NCBI GenBank assembly: GCA_021323255.1
Contig: JAJTCL010000161.1
Location: forward strand, 1 to 6,393
DNA from: Propionibacteriaceae bacterium
GTDB lineage: Bacteria; Actinomycetota; Actinomycetes; Propionibacteriales; Propionibacteriaceae
Reading direction: 5' to 3'
Length of the DNA: 6,393 nt
Notes under the pieces: model-generated
Databases searched by the model: none
The model's input: the letters and a program-made list of their open reading frames with translations, nothing else
What the model was told of the DNA's origin: nothing
Program-made: the position numbers and the translations under genes
Shown here: piece after piece, positions 1-5,318 of the stretch
How the letters are laid out: each line of letters starts with the position of its first letter
How positions within the stretch are numbered: the stretch's first letter is position 1

Positions 1-47
1 AAGAACCGATAACCGATCCGCTTGCGGTAGTGGCGATTGCCGCGTCT

Positions 48-65
48 GCTCGGCATTTGCCGAGC
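48..65. terminator. tight GC-rich hairpin, possible terminator
   Basis: GCTCGGC and GCCGAGC form a perfect 7-bp inverted repeat around an ATTT loop; it can be read as 8 bp with a 2-base loop. No T-run follows on the plus strand (CATGGG) or on the minus strand, so it is not a classical intrinsic terminator. Actinobacterial terminators often lack the U-tract, so it may end a gene lying upstream of the window. Confidence is good in the structure and low in the role. Confidence 0.35.
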
Positions 66-286
66 CATGGGCGACGCGAGGGCATACGCTCCCGGTTGTG
101 AACGGACAGATCGTCGCGATGGGTGGCGCCACGTCTCCCGCGGAGGATCACGATCCCCGGATCGACGCGCACCGGGCTTGCGGCCAGCGGATGAGCGGCC
201 ATCTTGTCCGCCCCGCGGAAGCAGCCATGGCACCATGTTCTGTCGGACCGCAGGTGTCAGATGTCCCATCGTCCGGACGTTACCGC

Positions 287-303
287 GTGAAAATTTTGCA
301 AGG
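287..303 (+). repeat. left copy of two boundary nonamers
   Basis: GTGAAAATT (287-295) and TTTGCAAGG (295-303) overlap by one base here. The same two nonamers recur at the other end of the A/T-richer segment, at 1401-1409 and 1386-1394, in the opposite order. They may mark the limits of an inserted piece of DNA, but both are short and no element type is recognised. Confidence 0.35.
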
Positions 304-321
304 CAGATGAGCCAGTTTGTG

Positions 322-350
322 CTAAGGCCATGACCGGCATTTCACCTTAG
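322..350. promoter_or_regulatory. inverted repeat upstream of the Ldh gene
   Basis: CTAAGG (322-327) and CCTTAG (345-350) are perfect inverted copies separated by 17 bases, ending 37 bases before the ATG at 388. The position fits an operator or leader hairpin for the oxidoreductase gene. A TTGCAA hexamer at 296-301 could be a -35 element, but I see no good -10 at the right distance. With only 6 bp per arm it could be chance. Confidence 0.25.
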
Positions 351-375
351 GGAAGACGCGCGAGTCAAAAAACTG

Positions 376-382
376 AAGGAGG
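376..382 (+). promoter_or_regulatory. strong Shine-Dalgarno for the Ldh gene
   Basis: AAGGAGG, a perfect match to the anti-SD core, lies 5 bases before the ATG at 388 and fixes that start. It is much stronger than anything in front of dapD or dapE, in keeping with a foreign origin for this gene. Confidence 0.8.
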
Positions 383-387
383 CAGTA

Positions 388-1404
388 ATGAGTGCAACAG
401 AAATGGTCTCATTAACAATCCCCGAGATCAAAGAGCTGTCCCAGGAGGCATTGATTCGCGCCGGGTTGTCAGCCGAAGACGCGGCGATCATTACGGAGGT
501 CTATCTAGAGGGAGAGTTATGGGGCCGGAAGTCCCATGGTTTCCGGTTGATACCGTGGACTTTGGAGCAGATGAAGGATCGGAAGATCGGAGAGATCACG
601 ATTGAGCAGGAGACGCCAGTTTCTGCCTTGCTCGATGGGGGAAATAGACACGGCTGTGTTGTGGCTCATCGGGCGATGACTCGAGCCATTGACAAGGCGA
701 GACAGCTCGGCATGGGTGTCATAGGGATTCACAATGCCGGCAATATCGGTATGGCGGGCTATTACGTCAAACTCGCCAGCGACCATGGGCTGATTGGTAT
801 CGTGATGGCGCACACTCCGGCCATCGTAGTACCTTATGGCAGCGCAGAGCCAATCCTGGGGACGAATCCGCTAGCTTTCGGGATTCCAGCCCAGCCATAC
901 CCGATAATTTTGGATATGGCTACTTCCGCAGTGGGCTTCCATCAAGTGATGATGGCTAAGGCTACCGGCCAACCACTTCCTCCAGGGAGTGCCCTGGACA
1001 AATATGGCAGACCGACCAACAGTCCTGACGAGGCCGTGGAAGATGGCATCCACTTCTTGCCCTTTGGAGGTTATAAAGGATCGGGGTTGTCCCTGATGAT
1101 CGAAATCCTGGCAGGCTGCTGGACCAATTCTCTGGTAGGTGCAGAGAAGACCGGCGAGATGCGGAGTGACTTCTTCAGCTCTCTTTTCATTGCCATGCAG
1201 CCGGAACTTCTCCTCCCACGGCATCAGTTTGAGGCTAAGATCCAGATTCTGATGGAAAGGATCAAAACCTCAAAGCCGGCTGCTGGCTTCACAGCAATCC
1301 GCCTTCCAGGGGAGAGGGGACAACAAAATAGAGAAAGTTTGCTCAAAGCGGGAAGATTGGAGTTGGATGCCGCAACTGCTGCCTATTTGCAAGGAGGAGA
1401 GTGA
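388..1404 (+). CDS. Ldh_2-family NAD(P)H-dependent oxidoreductase
   Basis: Malate/L-lactate dehydrogenase-like (Ldh_2) protein of 338 residues, full length for the family. Members are cytosolic NAD(P)H-dependent reductases or dehydrogenases of 2-oxo/2-hydroxy acids (malate, sulfolactate, ureidoglycolate, diketogulonate) or cyclic imino acids; the substrate cannot be told from sequence. Family signatures are the KSHGFR active-site segment (Ser49, His50, Arg53), HNAGNIGMAGYY (115-126), LGTNPLAFGIP (157-167), LDMATS (175-180), LPFGGYKGSGL (224-234) and a C-terminal RLPGER. Asn119 sits where most relatives have His (the SNHFG-like motif), so activity may be altered. The start is fixed by AAGGAGG 5 bases upstream. 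The gene is A/T-richer than dapD/dapE and uses ATA and AGA codons, suggesting transfer from a less G/C-rich donor. Its last codons contain a second AAGGAGG serving a GTG that overlaps its stop, so it was once the first gene of an operon. Family assignment is secure. Confidence 0.92.
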   Translation: MSATEMVSLTIPEIKELSQEALIRAGLSAEDAAIITEVYLEGELWGRKSHGFRLIPWTLEQMKDRKIGEITIEQETPVSALLDGGNRHGCVVAHRAMTRAIDKARQLGMGVIGIHNAGNIGMAGYYVKLASDHGLIGIVMAHTPAIVVPYGSAEPILGTNPLAFGIPAQPYPIILDMATSAVGFHQVMMAKATGQPLPPGSALDKYGRPTNSPDEAVEDGIHFLPFGGYKGSGLSLMIEILAGCWTNSLVGAEKTGEMRSDFFSSLFIAMQPELLLPRHQFEAKIQILMERIKTSKPAAGFTAIRLPGERGQQNRESLLKAGRLELDAATAAYLQGGE

Positions 1405-1409
1405 AAATT
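1386..1409 (+). repeat. right copy of two boundary nonamers, order swapped
   Basis: TTTGCAAGG (1386-1394) and GTGAAAATT (1401-1409) repeat the pair found at 287-303 in the opposite order, with 6 bases between them. They overlap the 3' end of the Ldh gene and the start of the truncated gene after it, so part of the match could simply be coding and Shine-Dalgarno sequence. Confidence 0.35.
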
Positions 1410-1439
1410 CAACGCGGTACAATTGTCTCAATTACCTGA
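1401..1439 (+). pseudogene. 12-codon 5' stub of a lost downstream gene
   Basis: A GTG at 1401 overlaps the TGA of the Ldh gene (GTGA), and AAGGAGG at 1391-1397 lies just upstream. This is the usual layout for translational coupling of the second gene in an operon. The frame reads VKIQRGTIVSIT and then stops at 1437-1439, where the sequence turns G/C-rich. The stub resembles the first beta strand of a nucleotide-binding enzyme such as a short-chain dehydrogenase, but 12 residues cannot identify a family. I infer that a second operon gene was cut off at about 1430-1440 when the segment was inserted or rearranged. The alternative is a chance start; the SD plus overlap make that less likely but do not exclude it. 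Confidence 0.45.
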
Positions 1440-1777
1440 CGATCTCCGGGTGGTTCTCGATCCAAATACGGACAGCAGTTCAGCCGCTCCTTCACCGGCC
1501 GAGCCGCGTGAGTCGAAGCCCCGACCCTCACCCCCGGGGACTAGGCGAAGGCCAGCGCGCGATCCCAGGCCATCACCGCTCAGCTTGACGGTCGACGGTT
1601 CGTAAGCCGACCCGGATGCGGGTAATCGGCCGGGCCCCGCAGATGGACCGGTCAGCGAACACCTTTCCCGCGGAGCGAGGAGATCATCAGTGATGCCATG
1701 GGAATACCCCAGAAAGGTGATCGGCAGCGCAGTATCCTCAAGCAGCCGCAACCCACGTCAGGGAGGCGTCACGCATC
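1440..1777. other. G/C-rich stretch without a recognisable gene
   Basis: Frames on both strands stay open for 60-107 codons here, but their Pro/Arg/Ser-rich or Gly/Arg-rich translations show no known domain, and none has a convincing ribosome binding site. The stretch holds a bulged hairpin (1606-1630) and an 8-bp inverted repeat, CACCTTTC at 1660-1667 with GAAAGGTG at 1712-1719, that could enclose a 44-base leader structure before the hydrolase remnant. A TTGACG at 1585-1590 looks like a -35 box, but no matching -10 is visible. It may be the residue of sequence lost in the rearrangement that truncated the flanking genes. Confidence 0.5.
1606..1630. terminator. bulged hairpin, terminator-like
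   Basis: GCCGACCCG (1606-1614) can pair with CGGGT (1619-1623) and, across a 3-base bulge, CGGC (1627-1630), around a GATG loop. That gives nine mostly G-C pairs. No U-run follows. It could terminate transcription leaving the Ldh segment or form part of the leader of the gene at 1778. Confidence 0.3.
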
Positions 1778-2200
1778 ATGACGTCGAGTGAAGATTTCAC
1801 CCAGCGAAACGAAGAACGGCGTAAGACGGCGGTTGTTCGCCGGATAAGGCGTATTGCTTTAGGGCTCCTCATGCTGCTTACCACCCTGGCCGTCACGGGC
1901 CTGGTCTACCAGGCCGTTGCCACCCGGAACGACAGGCAGGAATTCCCGCCCCCCGGCCGATTGGTCGCTGTTGACGGTTACCAGCTGCATATCCATTGCA
2001 CCGGCGAGGGAAGTCCAACCGTCATTCTGGACGCCGCGGGTGGCAACGCCTCGCCCAGTTGGGGTCTCGTGCAGCCGGAAATAGCGCAATCGACCCGTGT
2101 CTGCTCCTATGACCGGGCGGGCATGGGTTGGAGCGAACGCGGACCTAGTCCGCGTGATATGAACCAGCACGTGGCCGAACTGCGCGCCTTTGACCTCTAG
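1778..2200 (+). pseudogene. truncated membrane-anchored alpha/beta hydrolase
   Basis: This is the N-terminal 140 residues of an alpha/beta-hydrolase-fold protein; relatives have about 300 or more. A basic N-terminus is followed by one membrane segment (about 26-48, IALGLLMLLTTLAVTGLVYQ). The start of the hydrolase fold comes next: VDGYQLHIHCTGEGSPTVIL, the oxyanion-side DAAGGNASPSW (about 85-95) and VCSYDRAGMGWSERGP (about 109-124). Family resemblance ends at HVAELRA, and a TAG follows three codons later. The stretch that should carry the GHSxG nucleophile and the rest of the triad is absent, and the downstream bases are the intact 3' end of a convergent gene, so this is a deletion and not a frameshift. 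GGGAGG at 1761-1766 lies 11 bases before the ATG, a long but usable spacing. Catalysis is impossible without the nucleophile, so I treat it as a remnant. Confidence 0.8.
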
Positions 2201-2219
2201 CGCACCAAATTCTGACAAC

Positions 2220-3071
2220 TTAGCGAAGTGTGATCTCGATGCGGTCATCCTTGAGCTCCGGAGAGGCTTCCTGCCAGTCGGGAATATTGAAGTCTTGGGT
2301 CTGCCAGGACTGGCTTTCGATTTTCACGGTCGTGACGCCGTACAACGAGGCGTTCGCGACGGCATAGTGGGCATACGCCCATGCGCGGCGGTCGCCACGG
2401 GCTCGGATCGTGATCACTGATCCATCAGCGGAGTCGTCGAGGTTGCCGAACGTCCGCTGCAAAGAGCGGCGCAACTCTTTGACGTCTCCAGCAGCGCCGG
2501 CCCGGTCCAGGCAGCTGAATCCGGCCGGTGACTGACCAGTCAGTGCGCTGGCAAGCACCCGGGCATCCGCCTCATGATCGTTGTAGGCCTCCGGGTATCC
2601 ACTACGCTGCACCTTTTGGGCTACGTTGTTGATGTCGTCGGTCTCCCAGTTCTTGATCTTGACGAGGGCATCGTAGAATCTTCCGGCCGCGTAGCTGGGG
2701 TCCATCAGTTGCTGTTTGGTGCCCCAGCCTTGAGAAGGGCGTTGCTGGAACAAACCGACAGAGTCACGATCACCATAAGTGAGGTTTCGGATCCCAGTTT
2801 CCTGATACGCGGTCGCAAGGGCGATCGAGGCTGCGCGAGGTGACAGGCCGCGGCGGACCGATACACCCGCAATGATTGAGGCGAAATGCGCCTGCTCGAG
2901 ATCCACGACCGCCGATTTGTTGTTGGCGGTAGCGACACATCGTTGTTGACCGGGCACAGGCTCAGTCAGGTTCCGGGAACGAAGCCACCAAAAGGCCCCC
3001 ACACCGGCCGCGATGAGCAGCACAAACACGATGACCAGACACCCGATAGCGCGCGTTGTTGAGGATCCCAC
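2220..3071 (-). CDS. membrane-anchored lysozyme-like protein
   Basis: This 283-residue protein has a short N-terminus with a single Arg, a membrane segment (about 9-29, GCLVIVFVLLIAAGVGAFWW) and then an extracellular part. Residues about 58-180 have the look of a lysozyme-like/SLT fold: SIALATAYQETGIRNL with Glu91 placed like the catalytic acid, GDRDSVGLFQQRPSQGWG (100-117), and AQKVQRSGYPEAY before HE at 166-167. Such proteins are widespread in actinobacteria and often carry vague or misleading names; peptidoglycan cleavage is inferred from fold and has not been shown. Cys45 and Cys187, outside the membrane, could form a disulfide. A C-terminal region (about 195-283) has no function I recognise. 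Cys11 precedes the hydrophobic stretch, so it is not a lipobox. The GTG start lies 6 bp after dapD, suggesting one transcript; its Shine-Dalgarno is weak, so reinitiation after dapD is likely. It converges with the hydrolase remnant, with 19 bp between stops and no terminator visible. Confidence 0.8.
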   Translation of the reverse strand: MGSSTTRAIGCLVIVFVLLIAAGVGAFWWLRSRNLTEPVPGQQRCVATANNKSAVVDLEQAHFASIIAGVSVRRGLSPRAASIALATAYQETGIRNLTYGDRDSVGLFQQRPSQGWGTKQQLMDPSYAAGRFYDALVKIKNWETDDINNVAQKVQRSGYPEAYNDHEADARVLASALTGQSPAGFSCLDRAGAAGDVKELRRSLQRTFGNLDDSADGSVITIRARGDRRAWAYAHYAVANASLYGVTTVKIESQSWQTQDFNIPDWQEASPELKDDRIEITLR

Positions 3072-3077
3072 CTGCGC

Positions 3078-4022
3078 TCAGTTCGCGTGCAGTTCGGCGT
3101 TCAGCTCAACTCCGCTGCGTTGCCGACGACGCAGCTCGACCGCGCCGGTCACCGAATTGCGAATGAACAGCAGCCCATTCTCACCGGACAAGGTCCGTGC
3201 CTTGACCACCTCACCGCCCGGCAGGGTGACCCTGGTGCCTGCGGTGACGTAGAGGCCCGCCTCGACGATGCAGTCGTCACCCAAGGCGATCCCGATGCCG
3301 GCATTGGCGCCGAGCAGACAACGTTCGCCAATCGAAATGACTTCAGTGCCACCGCCGGACAAAGTACCCATGATCGAAGCTCCACCGCCCACGTCGGAGT
3401 CGCGGCCAACCACCACACCAGCAGAGATCCGGCCTTCCACCATCGATGCGCCGAGCGTACCGGCATTGAAGTTGACAAAGCCCTCGTGCATCACGGTCGT
3501 ACCCTCGGCGAGGTGGGCGCCCAACCGCACCCGATCGGCGTCCCCGATTCGTACCCCGGTCGGAACCACGTAATCGACCATGCGTGGGAACTTGTCTACA
3601 CCGAAGATGGTGAGGTGTCCGCCACGAGCGCGTAGCCGGGTGCGTACCCTTTCGAAGCCCTCGATGGCACATGGGCCGGCCGAAGTCCACACGACGTTCG
3701 GGAGCGAGCTGAAGATGCCATCCAGATTCATGCTTCGTGGCCGCACCAGCCGATGACTGAGAAGGTGCAGCCTCAGGTAGGCGTCGGAGGTGGTAGCCGG
3801 TGGCGCATCCAGATCAATTTCGGTGTGGACGACTTCGGTACGGACTTCCCGAGCTGCGTCGTCGACCGCCGCCGAGATGAAGGTGACCGGGGCCGCACTG
3901 CCATCGGACCTGCCCAGGCGAGGTGACGGAAAGTAGGTGTCCAGCACCTGGCCCGAGCTGTGGATCGATGCCAGACCCCAGCCCCAGGCCACCCGCAGCG
4001 GAGCACTAGCAGCCTCAGTCAT
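3078..4022 (-). CDS. dapD: tetrahydrodipicolinate N-succinyltransferase
   Basis: DapD transfers succinyl from succinyl-CoA to tetrahydrodipicolinate, giving N-succinyl-2-amino-6-oxopimelate on the way to meso-diaminopimelate and lysine; it is a cytosolic trimer. At 314 residues it is the longer actinobacterial type. A variable N-terminal domain leads to AYLRLHLLSHRLV (81-93) and VDKFPRMVDYVVPTGVRI (142-159). A left-handed beta-helix of hexapeptide repeats follows, with RLGAHLAEGTTVMHEGFVN (166-184), GASMVEGRISAGVVVG (191-206), DVGGGASIMGTLSGGGT (210-226) and GERCLLGANAGIGIALGDDC (232-251). Glu196 in MVEGR aligns with the glutamate considered catalytic in the M. tuberculosis enzyme (Glu199, from memory). 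The protein ends in ELHAN, as the mycobacterial one does. A TAGGCT hexamer sits 7 bases before the ATG with no clear Shine-Dalgarno, so a leaderless message is likely. It is divergent from dapE and leads the operon with the lysozyme-like gene. Confidence 0.96.
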   Translation of the reverse strand: MTEAASAPLRVAWGWGLASIHSSGQVLDTYFPSPRLGRSDGSAAPVTFISAAVDDAAREVRTEVVHTEIDLDAPPATTSDAYLRLHLLSHRLVRPRSMNLDGIFSSLPNVVWTSAGPCAIEGFERVRTRLRARGGHLTIFGVDKFPRMVDYVVPTGVRIGDADRVRLGAHLAEGTTVMHEGFVNFNAGTLGASMVEGRISAGVVVGRDSDVGGGASIMGTLSGGGTEVISIGERCLLGANAGIGIALGDDCIVEAGLYVTAGTRVTLPGGEVVKARTLSGENGLLFIRNSVTGAVELRRRQRSGVELNAELHAN

Positions 4023-4029
4023 GGGCCCG

Positions 4030-4035
4030 AGCCTA
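4030..4035 (-). promoter_or_regulatory. dapD -10 element, leaderless
   Basis: On the minus strand TAGGCT fits the actinobacterial TANNNT -10 hexamer and is followed by exactly 7 bases (CGGGCCC) before the dapD ATG. This puts the transcription start at or next to the start codon. No Shine-Dalgarno is evident. No -35 is obvious, which is common in actinobacteria. Confidence 0.55.
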
Positions 4036-4044
4036 CCGACGCTG

Positions 4045-4050
4045 TAAGGT
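4045..4050 (+). promoter_or_regulatory. dapE -10 element, leaderless, or SD
   Basis: TAAGGT fits TANNNT and is followed by exactly 7 bases (GCCGCTC) before the GTG at 4058, the mirror image of the dapD side. The AAGG inside it (4046-4049) could instead act as a Shine-Dalgarno with an 8-base spacer for the same GTG. Either reading favours 4058 as the start over the in-frame GTG at 4049, which overlaps the hexamer. Confidence 0.55.
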
Positions 4051-4057
4051 GCCGCTC

Positions 4058-5134
4058 GTGTCTGCGCCTCTGGATCTGGGCGGCGATGTCGTCGAGCTGC
4101 TGCGAGCCCTGATCGACATCGAGTCCGTCAGCGGACACGAAACAGAGATCGCCGACCGGGTGGCGGAGGCGCTGGGCGGATACGGCCACCTGGAGGTCGT
4201 GCGAGACGGCAATGTGGTCATTGCGCGGACTGAGCTCGGCCGGTCCGAGCGGGTCGTGATCGCCGGCCACCTGGACACCGTGCCGATCGCGGGCAACGTC
4301 CCGTCGTGGATGACCCATGACAGCGCTGGCCGGGAGATCATCTGGGGTCGCGGGGCCTGCGACATGAAGGGTGGTGTCGCGGTCCAACTCTCGGTTGCCG
4401 CATCACTGGCCAGGCCGCGGTGCGACGTTACCTGGGTCTTCTACGACAACGAGGAGGTCGAGGAGTATCGCAACGGCCTGGCCCGGATTGCGCGCGAGCA
4501 TCCCGATTACCTGAACTGTGCATTGGCCGTGCTCTGCGAACCAACCAATGCGCGCATTGAGGGCGGCTGCCAAGGCTCCATGCAGTTGCAGCTGGAGCTG
4601 CGCGGGGTGGCCGCACACTCCGCGCGGTCCTGGATGGGACGCAACGCCATTCACGATGCGGGCGGCGTGCTGCAACTTCTCGGTTCCTACCAACCGCAGC
4701 AGATCGAGGTCGACGGGCTGACGTACCAGGAGGGGCTGAATGCGATCATGATCAGTGGAGGGATTGCCGGCAATGTGATCCCGGATCGCTGTGTCATCGA
4801 GGTCAACTACCGATTCGCACCCGACAAGTCTCCCGCCGAAGCCGAGGCGTACGTACGCACAGTTCTTGACGGCTATCCCATTCGCGTCACCGACGTAGCC
4901 GCCGGTGCTCGACCTGGCCTCGATCAACCGGCTGCCGCGGAGTTCCTCCGCGCAGTGGGCGGTGAGGCCAGCGCCAAACTCGGTTGGACCGACGTGGCGC
5001 GTTTCAGCGCCATGGGCATCCCGGCGGTCAACTTCGGACCAGGTGATCCGAGGAAGGCCCACGCCGACGACGAGTTCTGCCCGGCTGAGGATGTCGTAGC
5101 CTGCCGCGATGCCCTCATTCGTTGGCTGAGGTGA
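4058..5134 (+). CDS. dapE: succinyl-diaminopimelate desuccinylase
   Basis: DapE is an M20-family di-zinc amidohydrolase that hydrolyses N-succinyl-L,L-diaminopimelate to L,L-diaminopimelate and succinate, two steps after DapD in the lysine/DAP pathway. It has 358 residues from the GTG at 4058, the usual length. All metal and catalytic positions are present: GHLDTVP (His71, Asp73), GACDMKGG (Asp102), NEEVEE (Glu132 as general base, Glu133), LCEPTN (Glu161) and AHADDEFC (His335). The lid/dimerisation domain follows the AAHSARSWMGRNAIHD segment (His187), and NVIPDRCVIEVNYR is the typical strand at its end. The in-frame GTG at 4049 would add three residues but lies inside the promoter-like hexamer, so I prefer 4058. 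The start codons of dapE and dapD are separated by only 35 bp, so regulation is probably shared. The next gene begins 184 bp downstream, and no terminator is visible. Confidence 0.96.
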   Translation: MSAPLDLGGDVVELLRALIDIESVSGHETEIADRVAEALGGYGHLEVVRDGNVVIARTELGRSERVVIAGHLDTVPIAGNVPSWMTHDSAGREIIWGRGACDMKGGVAVQLSVAASLARPRCDVTWVFYDNEEVEEYRNGLARIAREHPDYLNCALAVLCEPTNARIEGGCQGSMQLQLELRGVAAHSARSWMGRNAIHDAGGVLQLLGSYQPQQIEVDGLTYQEGLNAIMISGGIAGNVIPDRCVIEVNYRFAPDKSPAEAEAYVRTVLDGYPIRVTDVAAGARPGLDQPAAAEFLRAVGGEASAKLGWTDVARFSAMGIPAVNFGPGDPRKAHADDEFCPAEDVVACRDALIRWLR

Positions 5135-5304
5135 GTCTCCGAGCGTCGGAATCGGCGCGCTGCTGGTCGGCGGAGTGATGAGCGAACAGGCCCGTGAGCG
5201 GTGCTAGCCGTTATGTGCTGTAGTTCGCGAAGAGCGACGACGACAGCAGCTTCCCAGCGCCGATGCGCGAGGAGACAGGCCAAAAGGGTCCGTGGCAGCA
5301 CAGT

Positions 5305-5311
5305 GAGAGGG
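5305..5311 (+). promoter_or_regulatory. ribosome binding site of the LOG gene
   Basis: GAGAGGG lies 7 bases before the GTG at 5319 and supports that start. It also shows the gene was once translated from here. The preceding spacer from 5135 holds no gene I can support. Confidence 0.5.
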
Positions 5312-5318
5312 TGGCCCT

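Larger units (their letters stand above)
1..375. other. 5' stretch without a convincing gene
   Basis: No reading frame here gives a recognisable protein. Two overlapping plus-strand frames stay open for roughly 70-100 codons, but their translations are rich in Arg, Pro and Ser and lack any family signature, as expected of chance frames in G/C-rich DNA. One frame from base 3 to a stop at about 101 could be the 3' tail of a gene that begins before the window, but 32 codons are too few to judge. The stretch contains a tight hairpin (48-65), short repeats (287-303) and an inverted repeat (322-350), listed separately. From about base 290 the sequence becomes visibly richer in A and T, which may mark the start of the foreign segment carrying the next gene. 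Confidence 0.5.

Noticed and set aside
37..333. Overlapping plus-strand open frames in the first 333 bases
   Set aside because: Arg/Pro/Ser-rich translations, no ribosome site, no recognisable domain; typical chance frames in G/C-rich DNA.
1423..1751. Open frames on both strands between the Ldh gene and the hydrolase remnant
   Set aside because: Low-complexity Pro/Arg/Ser or Gly/Arg composition, no ribosome site and no family match I can recognise on either strand.
2238..2270. Frameshift as the explanation for the short hydrolase
   Set aside because: No frame downstream of 2200 continues the hydrolase (no GHSxG motif); those bases are the intact 3' end of the convergent gene, so a deletion is the better reading.
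3081..3700. Long antisense open frames inside dapD
   Set aside because: They mirror the third-position G/C bias of dapD and have no features of their own.
4049..4057. GTG at 4049 as the dapE start
   Set aside because: It lies inside the TAAGGT hexamer, leaving no room for a ribosome site; the in-frame GTG at 4058 is spaced correctly for either a leaderless start or the AAGG site.
5152..5263. Long-range pairing of TCGGCG and GCTGCTG (5152-5165) with CAGCAGC and CGCCGA (5244-5263)
   Set aside because: The arms are about 80 bases apart and interrupted by unpaired bases; expected by chance at this base composition.
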